NCBI GenBank assembly: GCA_028532855.1 | Contig: JAQQAL010000041.1 | Span: forward strand, 1-47,561 | DNA length: 47,561 nt | Direction of reading: 5' to 3' | Source of the DNA: Candidatus Thalassospirochaeta sargassi | GTDB lineage: Bacteria; Spirochaetota; Spirochaetia; UBA9216 | Part shown: piece by piece, positions 1-7,916 of the stretch | How positions within the stretch are numbered: the first letter of the stretch is position 1 | Layout: the number at the start of each line of letters is the position of its first letter | The notes under the pieces: model-generated | What the model saw: the letters and a program-made list of their open reading frames with translations, nothing else | Databases searched by the model: none | What the model was told of the DNA's origin: nothing | Made by a program: the position numbers and the translations under genes

Positions 1-46
1 GATCTACATCTTCATAAAATTCTTCTTTCGTTGTAAACTCACTCAT
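1..46 (-). CDS. Partial unknown gene, N-terminal 15 codons only
   Basis: An ATG at 46 reading leftwards opens a frame that stays open to the window edge and begins MSEFTTKEEFYEDVD. A weak purine stretch (AAGGG) lies about nine bases upstream of the ATG. No stop is met, but fifteen codons are too few to assign a family. It lies 86 bases downstream of the Dabb-domain gene on the same strand and could be co-transcribed. Treat it as a plausible but unproven gene start. Confidence 0.4.
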   Translation of the reverse strand, partial: MSEFTTKEEFYEDVD

Positions 47-132
47 AGAGCATATCCCTTTTGTATTGGTTTTGTCACCAATTATTTTACAAAAGGATTT
101 GCTCTTTTTTTACCCCCATCCACAACTTTTGA

Positions 133-354
133 TTATATCTCATCCAGTGCTGCCTGGGATTCAAATTCAGTGTACAGAACAACATCCCAGGTTGAGCCGG
201 GCAGATCAATACCGATTCCTACTTCAACTTTTTTTAGCTCCGGTATTTCACCCGATAGGGCCTCAAGTTTTTCCTTTATTGTCGCTGCATTCTCTGCCAT
301 TGTACCATCTTCTGTTTGTTCCTTAAGTTTCCACATAACGATATGCTTTATCAA
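133..354 (-). CDS. Dabb (stress-responsive alpha/beta barrel) domain protein, short form
   Basis: A protein of 73 residues matches the Dabb ferredoxin-like fold: it opens MIKHIVMWKLKE, as these proteins typically do, and carries a central IGIDLPGSTWDVVLYTEF strand-turn-strand. Dabb proteins are small dimeric barrels; many are of unknown function and some act as cyclases. I chose the TTG at 354 because it recreates the usual first residues MIKHIV and sits seven bases after AAGGAG. The ATG at 360 would put the ribosome-binding site directly against the start. The protein stops at about the residue where family members continue another 15-20 residues (usually with an HP-x-H motif), so it is truncated or atypical. 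It lies about 210 bases downstream of tlyA. Confidence 0.7.
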   Translation of the reverse strand: MIKHIVMWKLKEQTEDGTMAENAATIKEKLEALSGEIPELKKVEVGIGIDLPGSTWDVVLYTEFESQAALDEI

Positions 355-408
355 AATCATTCTCCTTAAATCATTATTCTTGAATATATTGAATATATGC
401 TCCATCAT

Positions 409-563
409 AAATGAAATGAAATTTGCTGAACATAACCTACAAAACCAATTTATTGAATATACCTACAATAATGAGGAATCAAAGAGTATAAAGAAAGCCA
501 AATTCTCTCTTTCCTGAAGCTCAATCATTTTTGAGTTTCCTGGATATTAAAATTGAATAATTC
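409..563. other. Intergenic spacer between tlyA and the Dabb gene
   Basis: An AT-rich spacer with no convincing gene. It contains one imperfect hairpin at 515-540 (CTCAA/TTGAG core with flanking pairs) and, on the minus strand, a 21-codon frame starting MIELQERENL with no ribosome-binding site. Neither a good promoter nor a canonical intrinsic terminator is visible. The Dabb gene may be read through from tlyA or from a weak promoter here. Confidence 0.4.
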
Positions 564-1355
564 TTAATGAGTTGAAATAAAAGCAGCAACGATCTTTTCA
601 TTTTCGATCATTTCACTGCATTCAACCTTCCGGAGATCGAAAATGAATTCTGTGTTACCCTTTCCACCTTTTATTGGGGATTCAAGAACGGCCTTTATTT
701 CAACCCCCTCATTCTGAAGGGATAAGGCAGTAGCTACCAAAACCTCATACAAGAGGTTTTTATCACGGATAATACCGTCAAAGTTTTCAATATCAGTAAG
801 TTCAAACTGAGGTTTAATAAGTGCAAGAAGAAGGTTTTCTTTAGTAAGGTTAAGGATATGCGATGCTGCACCTGTAATTGAACGGAAAGACAGATCCGCG
901 ACAGCGAAGTCAGGCTGAGGTGAAAGTTCAGTAAGCGACATGATATTAGTTCGCTCAAGCACACTCACCCGGTCATCAATCCTCAACTTATAGTCAAGCT
1001 GATTATAACCGACATCTACCGAATAAACATGTGATGCGCCGCGCTGCAGCAGACAATCAGTAAATCCTCCAGTTGAGGAACCGGCATCTATAACGGTTTT
1101 CCCAGCTGCATCGATGCCCCAACTGCTTAATGCATACTCAAGCTTCTCACCGCCCCTGGAAACCCATTTACGGGCAGTAAGTGTAATCTCAGCCTCAGGA
1201 TTAATCTTACAGCGTGGAGCACGGATAGTTTCACCGTTAACCTTAATCTCACCGCACATTATCATTGAATACAATTCTTTATGAGAATACTCTTCAAATT
1301 TTTCTTCGAGAAACTCAATAAAAATTTTTCTATTTATATTTTTTCTGCCACCCAT
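564..1355 (-). CDS. tlyA: TlyA-family rRNA (cytidine-2'-O)-methyltransferase
   Basis: A 263-residue protein with an N-terminal S4 RNA-binding domain (about residues 5-65, with a GEIKVNGETIR turn) followed by an FtsJ/RrmJ-type SAM-dependent methyltransferase. The family linker SRGGEKLEYAL is at 66-76, the SAM-binding loop DAGSSTGGFTD at 90-100, and catalytic-type motifs ADLSFRS and LIKPQFE follow. TlyA proteins methylate ribose 2'-OH of cytidines in 16S and/or 23S rRNA, which affects capreomycin sensitivity. The ATG lies four bases after the ymdB stop, with no clear ribosome-binding site of its own, so translational coupling to ymdB is likely. It is the last gene of the rny-ymdB-tlyA operon. 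Length is typical of the family. Confidence 0.92.
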   Translation of the reverse strand: MGGRKNINRKIFIEFLEEKFEEYSHKELYSMIMCGEIKVNGETIRAPRCKINPEAEITLTARKWVSRGGEKLEYALSSWGIDAAGKTVIDAGSSTGGFTDCLLQRGASHVYSVDVGYNQLDYKLRIDDRVSVLERTNIMSLTELSPQPDFAVADLSFRSITGAASHILNLTKENLLLALIKPQFELTDIENFDGIIRDKNLLYEVLVATALSLQNEGVEIKAVLESPIKGGKGNTEFIFDLRKVECSEMIENEKIVAAFISTH

Positions 1356-1359
1356 TGGC

Positions 1360-2151
1360 TTACAGACTTTTCTCGCTGATACGTTCTATTCCGGTTGCCT
1401 TTCCTGTCGTTTTATTGATAGTAATCAGGACTCCGTTCAAAGTAGCTGGCAAATCCTCAATTTCCATCTTGAGCGGCATCTGGGTCTGCTGCCTCTGAAC
1501 TGCAATCTCACTCTTTGAACCGATAACGCCCCCCATAGGTCCTGTCATGCCAATATCTGTCATGTAAGCAGTACCATTAGTCAGGATTCGCTCATCTCCA
1601 GTCTGAATATGTGTGTGCGTACCTGTAACTGACGAAACCTGCCCGTCAAGATATAAACCAAGGGCTTCTTTTTCTTCAACATTCTCTGCGTGAAAATCAA
1701 CAATGATTATTTTTGTTTCTTTTCGTAGTTTTCTGACCTCTTCTTTTCCAACTACAAATGGGCAGTCAATATTGGGCAAATCAACACGGCCCTGAAGATT
1801 CAAAAATCCAATTCGGGTCCCTTTAATATCCACAACACAACTGCCGTGACCTGGAGCTTTCTTGGGGTAATTTGCCGGCCTCAACAGCTCAGCCCTGGAA
1901 CCCAGCAATGGGTAAATTTCTTTTTTCTGCCAGACATGATTGCCTGTTGTTATTACATCCGCACCGCTGGAGAAGAACATCTGAACGTTTTCCGGAGAAA
2001 TCCCAAAACCATCAGCAGCATTCTCACCGTTAATCATAACCACATCGGCTTTATAATTTTTGATGAGTTTCTTTAATCCAATAAAAACAGCCCTGCAACC
2101 CGGTTGACCTATAATGTCTCCGAGCAGCAAGGCCTTGATTGTATCAGCCAT
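1360..2151 (-). CDS. ymdB: YmdB-family metallophosphodiesterase
   Basis: A 263-residue calcineurin-like phosphoesterase of the TIGR00282/YmdB family. Metal-binding motifs are in order: LLLGDIIGQPG near the N-terminus, INGEN, TTGNHVW, VDFHAE and GTHTHIQT. Bacillus YmdB hydrolyses 2',3'-cyclic nucleotides and influences RNase Y-dependent RNA levels, sporulation and biofilm choice. It sits directly after rny here, as it does in Firmicutes, which supports a shared RNA-decay role. I chose the ATG at 2151 because GGAG lies five bases upstream; an in-frame GTG two codons earlier is less well placed. Fifteen bases separate it from rny. Confidence 0.93.
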   Translation of the reverse strand: MADTIKALLLGDIIGQPGCRAVFIGLKKLIKNYKADVVMINGENAADGFGISPENVQMFFSSGADVITTGNHVWQKKEIYPLLGSRAELLRPANYPKKAPGHGSCVVDIKGTRIGFLNLQGRVDLPNIDCPFVVGKEEVRKLRKETKIIIVDFHAENVEEKEALGLYLDGQVSSVTGTHTHIQTGDERILTNGTAYMTDIGMTGPMGGVIGSKSEIAVQRQQTQMPLKMEIEDLPATLNGVLITINKTTGKATGIERISEKSL

Positions 2152-2166
2152 CAACACTCCAAGGTA

Positions 2167-3696
2167 CTATCTGGCGTATTCGGTGACCCTTGTTTCTCGG
2201 ATTATAGTTACCTTAATCCTTCCCGGGTACCTTAATTCATCTTCAATTCGTTTGGCGATATCTTTTGCAAGAATCTTAGAATCATCATCTGATACTGATT
2301 CATTATTTACCATTATTCGGAGTTCACGACCAGCCTGAATTGCAAATGCTTTCGACACACCATCAAAATCTTCCGCAATATTCTCAAGATTCTCCAAACG
2401 CTTAATGTAGTTGTTTAGAGTTTCACGTCTTGCACCAGGTCTGGATGCAGAAATTGCATCTGCAACCTGAACGATGATTGCTTCAATTGATGAAGGTTCC
2501 ACATCATTATGATGTGCGATTATAGCATTCACAATCCTGGGGTCTTCCCCCATCTTTTTAGCAAGACCGGCTCCTAGTTCTGCATGGTTCTCATCACCTT
2601 CGCTTTCAATACCCTTTCCAATATCATGCAGTAATGCTGCTCTTTTAGCAATTTCCCTGTCGGCGCCAATTTCCGCTGCTATCATACCTGCTATAATTGC
2701 AACTTCTTTAGAGTGATTGAGTACATTCTGAGCGTAGCTGGTTCTATAATGCAAGCGTCCCAGAGCTCTGACACCATCCTGTGGAATATTATGCATTCCA
2801 AGATCGAAAACGACCTTTTCACCTTCTTCCGCTATAGTCTGATTAATCTCTTTGGTAACTTTATTAACAACTTCCTCAATCCTTGCCGGATGAATTCTAC
2901 CATCTGAAATAAGTCTTTCAAGAGCTGTTCGCGCGATTTCCTTTCTGATAGGATCAAAACAGGATATAACTACAGCCTCAGGGGTATCATCAATAATTAT
3001 ATCAACCCCGGTAAGAGTTTCGAGTGAACGAATATTACGTCCCTCCCGACCGATTATTCGACCCTTCATTTCATCATTCGGAAGATTGACAGATGTTATT
3101 GTCACGTCAGAACTGACTTCTGTAGCAATCCTCTGAATTGTACCCATTACGATGCTGCGGGCTTTTTTCTCGGCATCTTTCTGCGCTTCCTGTTCTACCT
3201 TGTTCACAAGAACCAAGGCATCCTTCTTTGCTTCACTTTCCATGGATTTTATAATCAAATCCTTGGCTTCATCCGTAGAGATTCCAGCAATTTTTTCGAG
3301 TTCCACCTTCCAGCGATCCTCTTCTTCCAGTAAAAAACGTTCTTTTTCTTTTAATTTATCCTCTCGTCCTGCAATAGCACGCTCTTGATTTTCTAGAGAA
3401 GCTGATTTCCGATCCAGATTTTCTTCTTTCTGAATCGATCTTCTTTCCAATCTCTGAATCTCATTACGTCTTTCCCTAAGCTCTTTTTCCTGTTGAGCTC
3501 TTTCCTTAAGCAGTTCATCTTTCGTCTCAAGCATAAGCTCCCGCTTTTTGGCTTCTGCTTCTTTAACAGCATCCTGATTGAGTCTTGCTGCTTTCTGCTC
3601 GATTGAAGATAACTGAAATCTGGCATAAAGCCATCTTACTATCCAACCTAGAACTATTCCTGCGAGAGGAAGTATTATCAACTTTAAATCAAGCAT
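2167..3696 (-). CDS. rny: Ribonuclease Y
   Basis: A 509-residue endoribonuclease that starts mRNA decay. An N-terminal membrane helix (residues 5-22) anchors it to the inner membrane. A long charged coiled coil (about 30-165) follows, then a KH RNA-binding domain (about 200-270, containing GRIIGREGRNIRSLE) and an HD hydrolase domain with the catalytic HDIGKG motif. The C-terminal tail RIKVTIIRETR is typical of the family. Start is the ATG at 3696 behind GGAGG. Length is normal. It is the first gene of the rny-ymdB-tlyA operon and has its own strong promoter overlapping the end of the upstream gene. Confidence 0.97.
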   Translation of the reverse strand: MLDLKLIILPLAGIVLGWIVRWLYARFQLSSIEQKAARLNQDAVKEAEAKKRELMLETKDELLKERAQQEKELRERRNEIQRLERRSIQKEENLDRKSASLENQERAIAGREDKLKEKERFLLEEEDRWKVELEKIAGISTDEAKDLIIKSMESEAKKDALVLVNKVEQEAQKDAEKKARSIVMGTIQRIATEVSSDVTITSVNLPNDEMKGRIIGREGRNIRSLETLTGVDIIIDDTPEAVVISCFDPIRKEIARTALERLISDGRIHPARIEEVVNKVTKEINQTIAEEGEKVVFDLGMHNIPQDGVRALGRLHYRTSYAQNVLNHSKEVAIIAGMIAAEIGADREIAKRAALLHDIGKGIESEGDENHAELGAGLAKKMGEDPRIVNAIIAHHNDVEPSSIEAIIVQVADAISASRPGARRETLNNYIKRLENLENIAEDFDGVSKAFAIQAGRELRIMVNNESVSDDDSKILAKDIAKRIEDELRYPGRIKVTIIRETRVTEYAR

Positions 3697-3733
3697 AATC
3701 TTCCTCCATTATATTGTCTTACTGACCTGCTAA

Positions 3734-3762
3734 ATTATATGTAAAGAATATACATTGGTCAA
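3734..3762 (-). promoter_or_regulatory. Sigma70 promoter for rny-ymdB-tlyA
   Basis: Minus-strand TTGACC (3762-3757), exactly 17 bases, then a perfect TATAAT (3739-3734). The predicted start is about 30 bases before the rny ATG. The -35 element overlaps the stop codon of the acidic-repeat gene (3759-3761), so the RNA-decay operon is expressed independently of it. Confidence 0.85.
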
Positions 3763-6700
3763 GCAAGTTGTTTTGTTAAAATTCTAATATAATCAATTAG
3801 ATTCCTGTCTGCTGTCTTCAACCCTGCAAACAGGTAAGCATCTCTCTCCTGAAATTTAACCGGTATATAAAGATAACCGCTAAAATGTACCCGGTCCTCC
3901 TTCTTTATTTTATTATCAATTCCATCTATTCCGGATTCGTTTCCATTTATAAAGAGAAATGCTTTTTTCTCAAGAATCTGTGTGTACATAGGCTCATCCT
4001 GTCTTACGGCCATCAAATTCCGTCCTTTAGAGTCCATACCGACGGAATATTCCACCTTTAATTTATTTCCCTGCGGTGTGACCAACGCTGCACATAAAGC
4101 ATCCAATTTCTGAGAAACTCTCAGCAACGATTTTGAAATACCTGTAATATTCATACTATAATCTTCAAGAAACATGTCATAATCAAGGCCGGAAGCTGTC
4201 AAAAGAGATGTAGCTTGTTCTGTTTCTGCTGTGTTTTCATCGACGGCAATATCAACACTCAAATCAAGCAGATTTACCTCTCTATCGTCAAAAATTGAGC
4301 CGTTTTCCGAAACTGATTCATCCCCCGAACCGATGACAGAATCAACAAGCACTTTAAAATCTTTATTCTTTACATCAGAGCCTCTTATCACATCTTCAGC
4401 GATATAAAATACACCATCTTCTTCTTCGATGCTTTGACCATCGGCGACTTTAAAATAGGATATAATTTCCTCAATACTTGAAATCTCAATACCGTCATCC
4501 TTTTTTTCTTCAAGAGAATTCACGAAATCATATTCATCCGGAGTCATTGATCGCTGTTTTACAGTTGTATTTGACGATTCTTCCATAGCTTTTACATTTG
4601 TGCTTTCTTCAGACGGAATTTCCGGAGGTTCAGCTGATGTTTCAACTTCTTCTAATAATGCTTCATCTATTTCATGTCCGTCAGGGGTACGGCCTTCCTT
4701 AATAGCTTTGAAATCTATATTATAGTTATATTTAGGATAAAAAGAACTTGATTTACTACTTCCATAAGGATTGTCTATTTCAATAACAACAACATCATCT
4801 ATATTCTCATCTGGCTCCTGAGCCTCTAATTCTTCAATAAGCTCCTCAGGAGATTCATCTTCAACAAGCTCCTCAAGCTCCTCAGGAGATTCATCTTCAA
4901 CAAGCTCCTCAAGCTCCTCAAGCTCCTCAAGTTCCTCAAGCTCCTCAAGCTCCTCAAGTTCCTCAAGTTCCTCAAGTTCCTCAAGTTCCTCAAGTTCCTC
5001 AAGTTCCTCAAGTTCCTCAAGTTCCTCAAGTTCCTCAAGTTTTTCAATAAGCTCCGAAGGTGAATCGTCTTCTGCTTCCTCTAACTCTTCGAGGTCATCA
5101 TCGCCCAATCCATCTACCAAGGCGTCACTTTCAAATTCTTCAAGCTCTTCAACAAACTCACTTTGTAGAGAATTGTTGCTTAAATCTTGTTCTGCTACAG
5201 CTTCAAGTTCTAACTCATCCTCAAATACGGCTATATCACCTACCGCCGACTCATTCTTAAATATTTCTTCTAAATTTAACGGTTCACTATGAAGAATATC
5301 CTGAGACGGATACAACTCTTTTAACTTTTCTTGAAGACTTATAATTGCTTCTTCTTCCGGATCTTTATCCAATTCTAAAAATATTGGCTCATCAAACTCT
5401 TTGACATAAATTTTTTCTACAGAATAAGATTCAGGTTTACTAACAAATGAATCTTCTATTTCTTCTCTTTCAACAAGTTCTGCAGTGGACTCATCCTCAA
5501 CAAGCTCCGCAGGAGATTCATCCTCAACAAGCTCCGCAGGAGATTCATCTTCAACAAGTTCTTCAAGTTCTTCAACAAGCTCTGCAGGTAATTCATCTTC
5601 AAGTTCTTCAAGTTCTTCAACAAGCTCTGCAGGTGATTCATCTTCAAGTTCTTCAAGTTCTTCAACAAGCTCCGCAGGAGATTCGTCCTCAACAAGCTCC
5701 TCAGGAGATTCATCTTCAACAAGCTCCGCAGGAGATTCGTCCTCAACAAGCTCCGCAGGTGATTCATCTTCAAGTTCTTCAAGTTCTTCAAGTTCTTCAA
5801 GTTCTTCAAGTTCTTCAAGTTCTTCAAGTTCTTCAAGTTCTTCAAGTTCTTCAACAAACTCCGCAGGAGATTCATCCTCTATATCATCTATTTCTTGAAC
5901 TTCTTCTACTATTCTCTCTTTTTTTATAACAGATGCTTCATCAGCATTTATTACAAAATTACTCTTTGATATTGCTTTCTGTATAATTGTTTCAATGTTT
6001 TTAAGGTCTATTTGCTGTACTGGTTCTGATTGCTTTTTGTCACTTAAAATTTCAAGGATCTCAGACCAGTTCTTATCTAATAAATCATCATACTCTTCAT
6101 TCTTTACTGCTTTCCCCAGACCTTTTCGTATTTCTTTATTAATCTCATCTTTGTGAAGCTGGATATTATCGTGTACAGTACTCCAGTTCAACTCATCTTT
6201 TTTACTAATGTATTCCTTTAAGAAACTAAGCTGTAACGTTTTTATTCTATCCAGAAGAATTGTTTCAGAATCCTGCTTTATATTAAAAAACAGGAATACA
6301 ATTAAAAATAATGTAATTCCAAACGATGCAATAAGAAGATATTTCAAACCAGCAGATAAAACAAATTCATCTGAATCTACTTTCATTCCGCTGTAACCTG
6401 TATACTTAGTTTTTGAACAGAAAATATAGACACTGGTATCATCAATCTTGAGGGGTATCATAAAGACTTCAGCAGTTTCAGAAGCTAATTGCTCTTCAAT
6501 TTCAGCAGCAACGCTGACACTTATCGGATCAAGGTTGATGATATATCCGTTTTGAACAATGTTAAGAGTATTACCGAGTTCGAGCACAGACTCTTTTATC
6601 AGATATTGGTAAAGGTTTTTCATTGATGTATAAAAAACAGCTATACCCTTAACATTTTCCAGATTATCAATTACAGGAAAAGCATATATTATTTGATTAT

Positions 6701-7205
6701 TAACAGAATCAAGTCTAATCAATCCTTCCTGGGTTATTTCTTCATAATCATTTTTGTAATCCCATCCTTCATCTTCAACAGAATAGTTACTATAAACTCT
6801 TTTAAATCGAGATCTTTCTTTTATATCTCTTTCCAGATTGCTGTAGTGTATTTTATAATCTTTATCAAGTATTCTCACATAAAGAGCACCCGAGGCTTCT
6901 TTCATTATTGTTTCAATAAGATTGTCAGTATTAAAAATATCTTCTTGGCTGAGATTGGGAAGAAAGTTTCTTGATAGTAATGTATTATCATATATTATTT
7001 TAAACGTATTTAGATTTTTTTCATGATATTTGTCTATAAATTCAGCAATTCTAATCGATTCGTTCTCATTTAATTCTTTTACACGGGTATGATAAAATGT
7101 AGTTTCAATATAATCAAAGAAACCGGAATAAGATATTACTATAAAAGCTGCAAAAATGATTACGCTGATTAACAAACTCAACGCAACTCTTAATCCCGAC
7201 TTCAT
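3759..7205 (-). CDS. Membrane-anchored acidic-repeat protein with sensor-like outer domain
   Basis: A 1148-residue protein I cannot name. Residues 9-30 are a membrane helix. Residues 31-300 form an extracytoplasmic mixed domain resembling a Cache-type sensor (with RILDKDYKIHYSN and YAFPVIDNLENVKGIAVFY), closed by a second helix at about 301-325. The cytoplasmic part starts with a short helical stretch. Two acidic repeat regions follow: about 442-580 (ELVEDESPA nonapeptides plus LEE tripeptides) and about 717-795 (LEE runs plus ELVEDESPEE). They are separated by a non-repetitive acidic segment. The C-terminal 145 residues look globular (DALCAALVTPQGNKLKVEYS, then FSGYLYIPVKFQERDAYLF), consistent with a GAF-like fold. 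There is no kinase, methyl-accepting or cyclase motif. A perfect sigma28-type -10 box lies upstream. The start has GGGAG 14 bases away, so the exact start is less certain. Confidence 0.85.
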   Translation of the reverse strand: MKSGLRVALSLLISVIIFAAFIVISYSGFFDYIETTFYHTRVKELNENESIRIAEFIDKYHEKNLNTFKIIYDNTLLSRNFLPNLSQEDIFNTDNLIETIMKEASGALYVRILDKDYKIHYSNLERDIKERSRFKRVYSNYSVEDEGWDYKNDYEEITQEGLIRLDSVNNQIIYAFPVIDNLENVKGIAVFYTSMKNLYQYLIKESVLELGNTLNIVQNGYIINLDPISVSVAAEIEEQLASETAEVFMIPLKIDDTSVYIFCSKTKYTGYSGMKVDSDEFVLSAGLKYLLIASFGITLFLIVFLFFNIKQDSETILLDRIKTLQLSFLKEYISKKDELNWSTVHDNIQLHKDEINKEIRKGLGKAVKNEEYDDLLDKNWSEILEILSDKKQSEPVQQIDLKNIETIIQKAISKSNFVINADEASVIKKERIVEEVQEIDDIEDESPAEFVEELEELEELEELEELEELEELEELEELEDESPAELVEDESPAELVEDESPEELVEDESPAELVEELEELEDESPAELVEELEELEDELPAELVEELEELVEDESPAELVEDESPAELVEDESTAELVEREEIEDSFVSKPESYSVEKIYVKEFDEPIFLELDKDPEEEAIISLQEKLKELYPSQDILHSEPLNLEEIFKNESAVGDIAVFEDELELEAVAEQDLSNNSLQSEFVEELEEFESDALVDGLGDDDLEELEEAEDDSPSELIEKLEELEELEELEELEELEELEELEELEELEELEELEELEELEELEELVEDESPEELEELVEDESPEELIEELEAQEPDENIDDVVVIEIDNPYGSSKSSSFYPKYNYNIDFKAIKEGRTPDGHEIDEALLEEVETSAEPPEIPSEESTNVKAMEESSNTTVKQRSMTPDEYDFVNSLEEKKDDGIEISSIEEIISYFKVADGQSIEEEDGVFYIAEDVIRGSDVKNKDFKVLVDSVIGSGDESVSENGSIFDDREVNLLDLSVDIAVDENTAETEQATSLLTASGLDYDMFLEDYSMNITGISKSLLRVSQKLDALCAALVTPQGNKLKVEYSVGMDSKGRNLMAVRQDEPMYTQILEKKAFLFINGNESGIDGIDNKIKKEDRVHFSGYLYIPVKFQERDAYLFAGLKTADRNLIDYIRILTKQLA
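4905..5039 (-). repeat. 9-bp tandem repeat array A (LEE tripeptides, GAG-rich codons)
   Basis: Fifteen consecutive 9-base units, each reading TTCCTCAAG or CTCCTCAAG on the plus strand and encoding Leu-Glu-Glu on the minus strand as CTT GAG GAA or CTT GAG GAG. The nine units nearest the gene start are identical to each other. The array stays in frame, so copy-number change in steps of one unit would not break the protein. Confidence 0.95.
5470..5880 (-). repeat. Composite repeat array B (DESPAELVE nonapeptides and LEE tripeptides)
   Basis: A block of 27-base units encoding ELVEDESPA variants interleaved with 9-base LEE units. At 5775-5846 there are eight identical units reading TTCTTCAAG on the plus strand, i.e. 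CTT GAA GAA on the coding strand. Codon choice differs from array A (GAA here, GAG there), which indicates that the two arrays expanded separately. Confidence 0.93.
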
Positions 7206-7252
7206 TTATTCTTTTTTATCTCCCGGTTTAAAATATACTACTATTCATTACT

Positions 7253-7275
7253 TTATCGGCATTTATTTCGTCGTC
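7253..7275 (-). promoter_or_regulatory. Candidate sigma28 (FliA-type) promoter of the acidic-repeat gene
   Basis: Minus strand 7260-7253 reads GCCGATAA, a perfect match to the sigma28 -10 consensus, 48 bases before the ATG. The -35 position carries only CTAAG instead of TAAAG at the right distance. An 8-base match is expected roughly once by chance in a window of this size on two strands, so the evidence rests on its location. No good sigma70 promoter is visible in this spacer. Confidence 0.4.
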
Positions 7276-7289
7276 TTAGAGAAAAAGAC

Positions 7290-7318
7290 AAAAAAAAAGA
7301 CAGTCGTATGACTGTCTT
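7290..7318 (-). terminator. Intrinsic terminator after rplQ
   Basis: A perfect 9-bp stem AAGACAGTC/GACTGTCTT (7297-7305 with 7310-7318) with a four-base loop, followed on the minus strand by a run of nine T (7298-7290, overlapping the stem foot). It lies 28 bases after the rplQ stop and closes the whole ribosomal-protein block. Confidence 0.95.
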
Positions 7319-7346
7319 CTTTTAGTTCAAATAATCTATGTTATAA

Positions 7347-7916
7347 TTATTCTGACTTCTTTTCTTCAGCTTCTTCAGCAGGTGCTGGTGCTGACTCTTC
7401 AACAGAAGCTTCTTCTACCTTTTCTTCAGCTGCAACTTCTACAGCAGGTTCTTCTTCAGCTGCAGTTTCGTCAGCTACAACCTCTTCTTTTACAGGTTCA
7501 GCTTTCTTAGGTGCTGATTTCTTAGCAGCAGTCTTCTTCTTAGCTTTCTTTGGTTCAGCTTCATCAAGAATAAGCTCGAGAATAACCATTTCAGCTGCAT
7601 CGCCTTTTCTGAGACCCGTTTTAAGAATTCTCGTATAGCCTCCGGGCCTGTTAGCATTAACCGGTCCGATTTCAGTAAAAAGCTTATTCAGTACTTCAGC
7701 ATCTTTAATGTCTTTATTTACAACTCGTCTGTTATGTACTGAATCAACCTTAGCGCGGGTAATCATTTTCTCGGCAGTCTTTCTGACCTCAAGCGCCTTT
7801 GCTTTGGTTGTTGTAATTCTTTCATATCTGAATAGAGAGGTCACCATGTTTCTGGTCATGGCTCTTCTGTGACTTGTTTTTCTACTGAGCTTGTTATAAC
7901 CAACCCTATTATGCAT
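7347..7916 (-). CDS. rplQ: 50S ribosomal protein L17 with long charged tail
   Basis: The first about 120 residues are canonical L17 ([17 protein letters not shown] start, [22 protein letters not shown] near the end). L17 sits near the peptide exit tunnel. The protein then continues for about 65-70 residues that are not part of the usual fold: a Lys/Ala-rich stretch like histone-type tails, then Ala/Glu-rich acidic sequence to the end. The family is usually about 120-130 residues; this one has 189. The ATG overlaps the rpoA stop by eight bases, which suggests translational coupling. It is the last gene before the terminator. Confidence 0.96.
   Translation of the reverse strand: MHNRVGYNKLSRKTSHRRAMTRNMVTSLFRYERITTTKAKALEVRKTAEKMITRAKVDSVHNRRVVNKDIKDAEVLNKLFTEIGPVNANRPGGYTRILKTGLRKGDAAEMVILELILDEAEPKKAKKKTAAKKSAPKKAEPVKEEVVADETAAEEEPAVEVAAEEKVEEASVEESAPAPAEEAEEKKSE

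Noticed and set aside
75-95. Inverted repeat ATTGGT/ACCAAT considered as a terminator after the Dabb gene
   Set aside because: The stem is short and AT-rich and there is no T-run after it on the minus strand.
4905-5846. Repeats considered as a CRISPR or satellite array
   Set aside because: Units are 9 and 27 bases with no unique spacers, and they keep one reading frame within a 1148-codon gene.
5447-5929. Long plus-strand frames of poly-Ser or Gln/Val/Leu-rich sequence, and a Leu/Lys-rich minus-strand frame, over the repeats
   Set aside because: They are other-frame readings of the 9-base repeat in the acidic-repeat gene; they have no ribosome-binding sites and their composition follows directly from the repeat.
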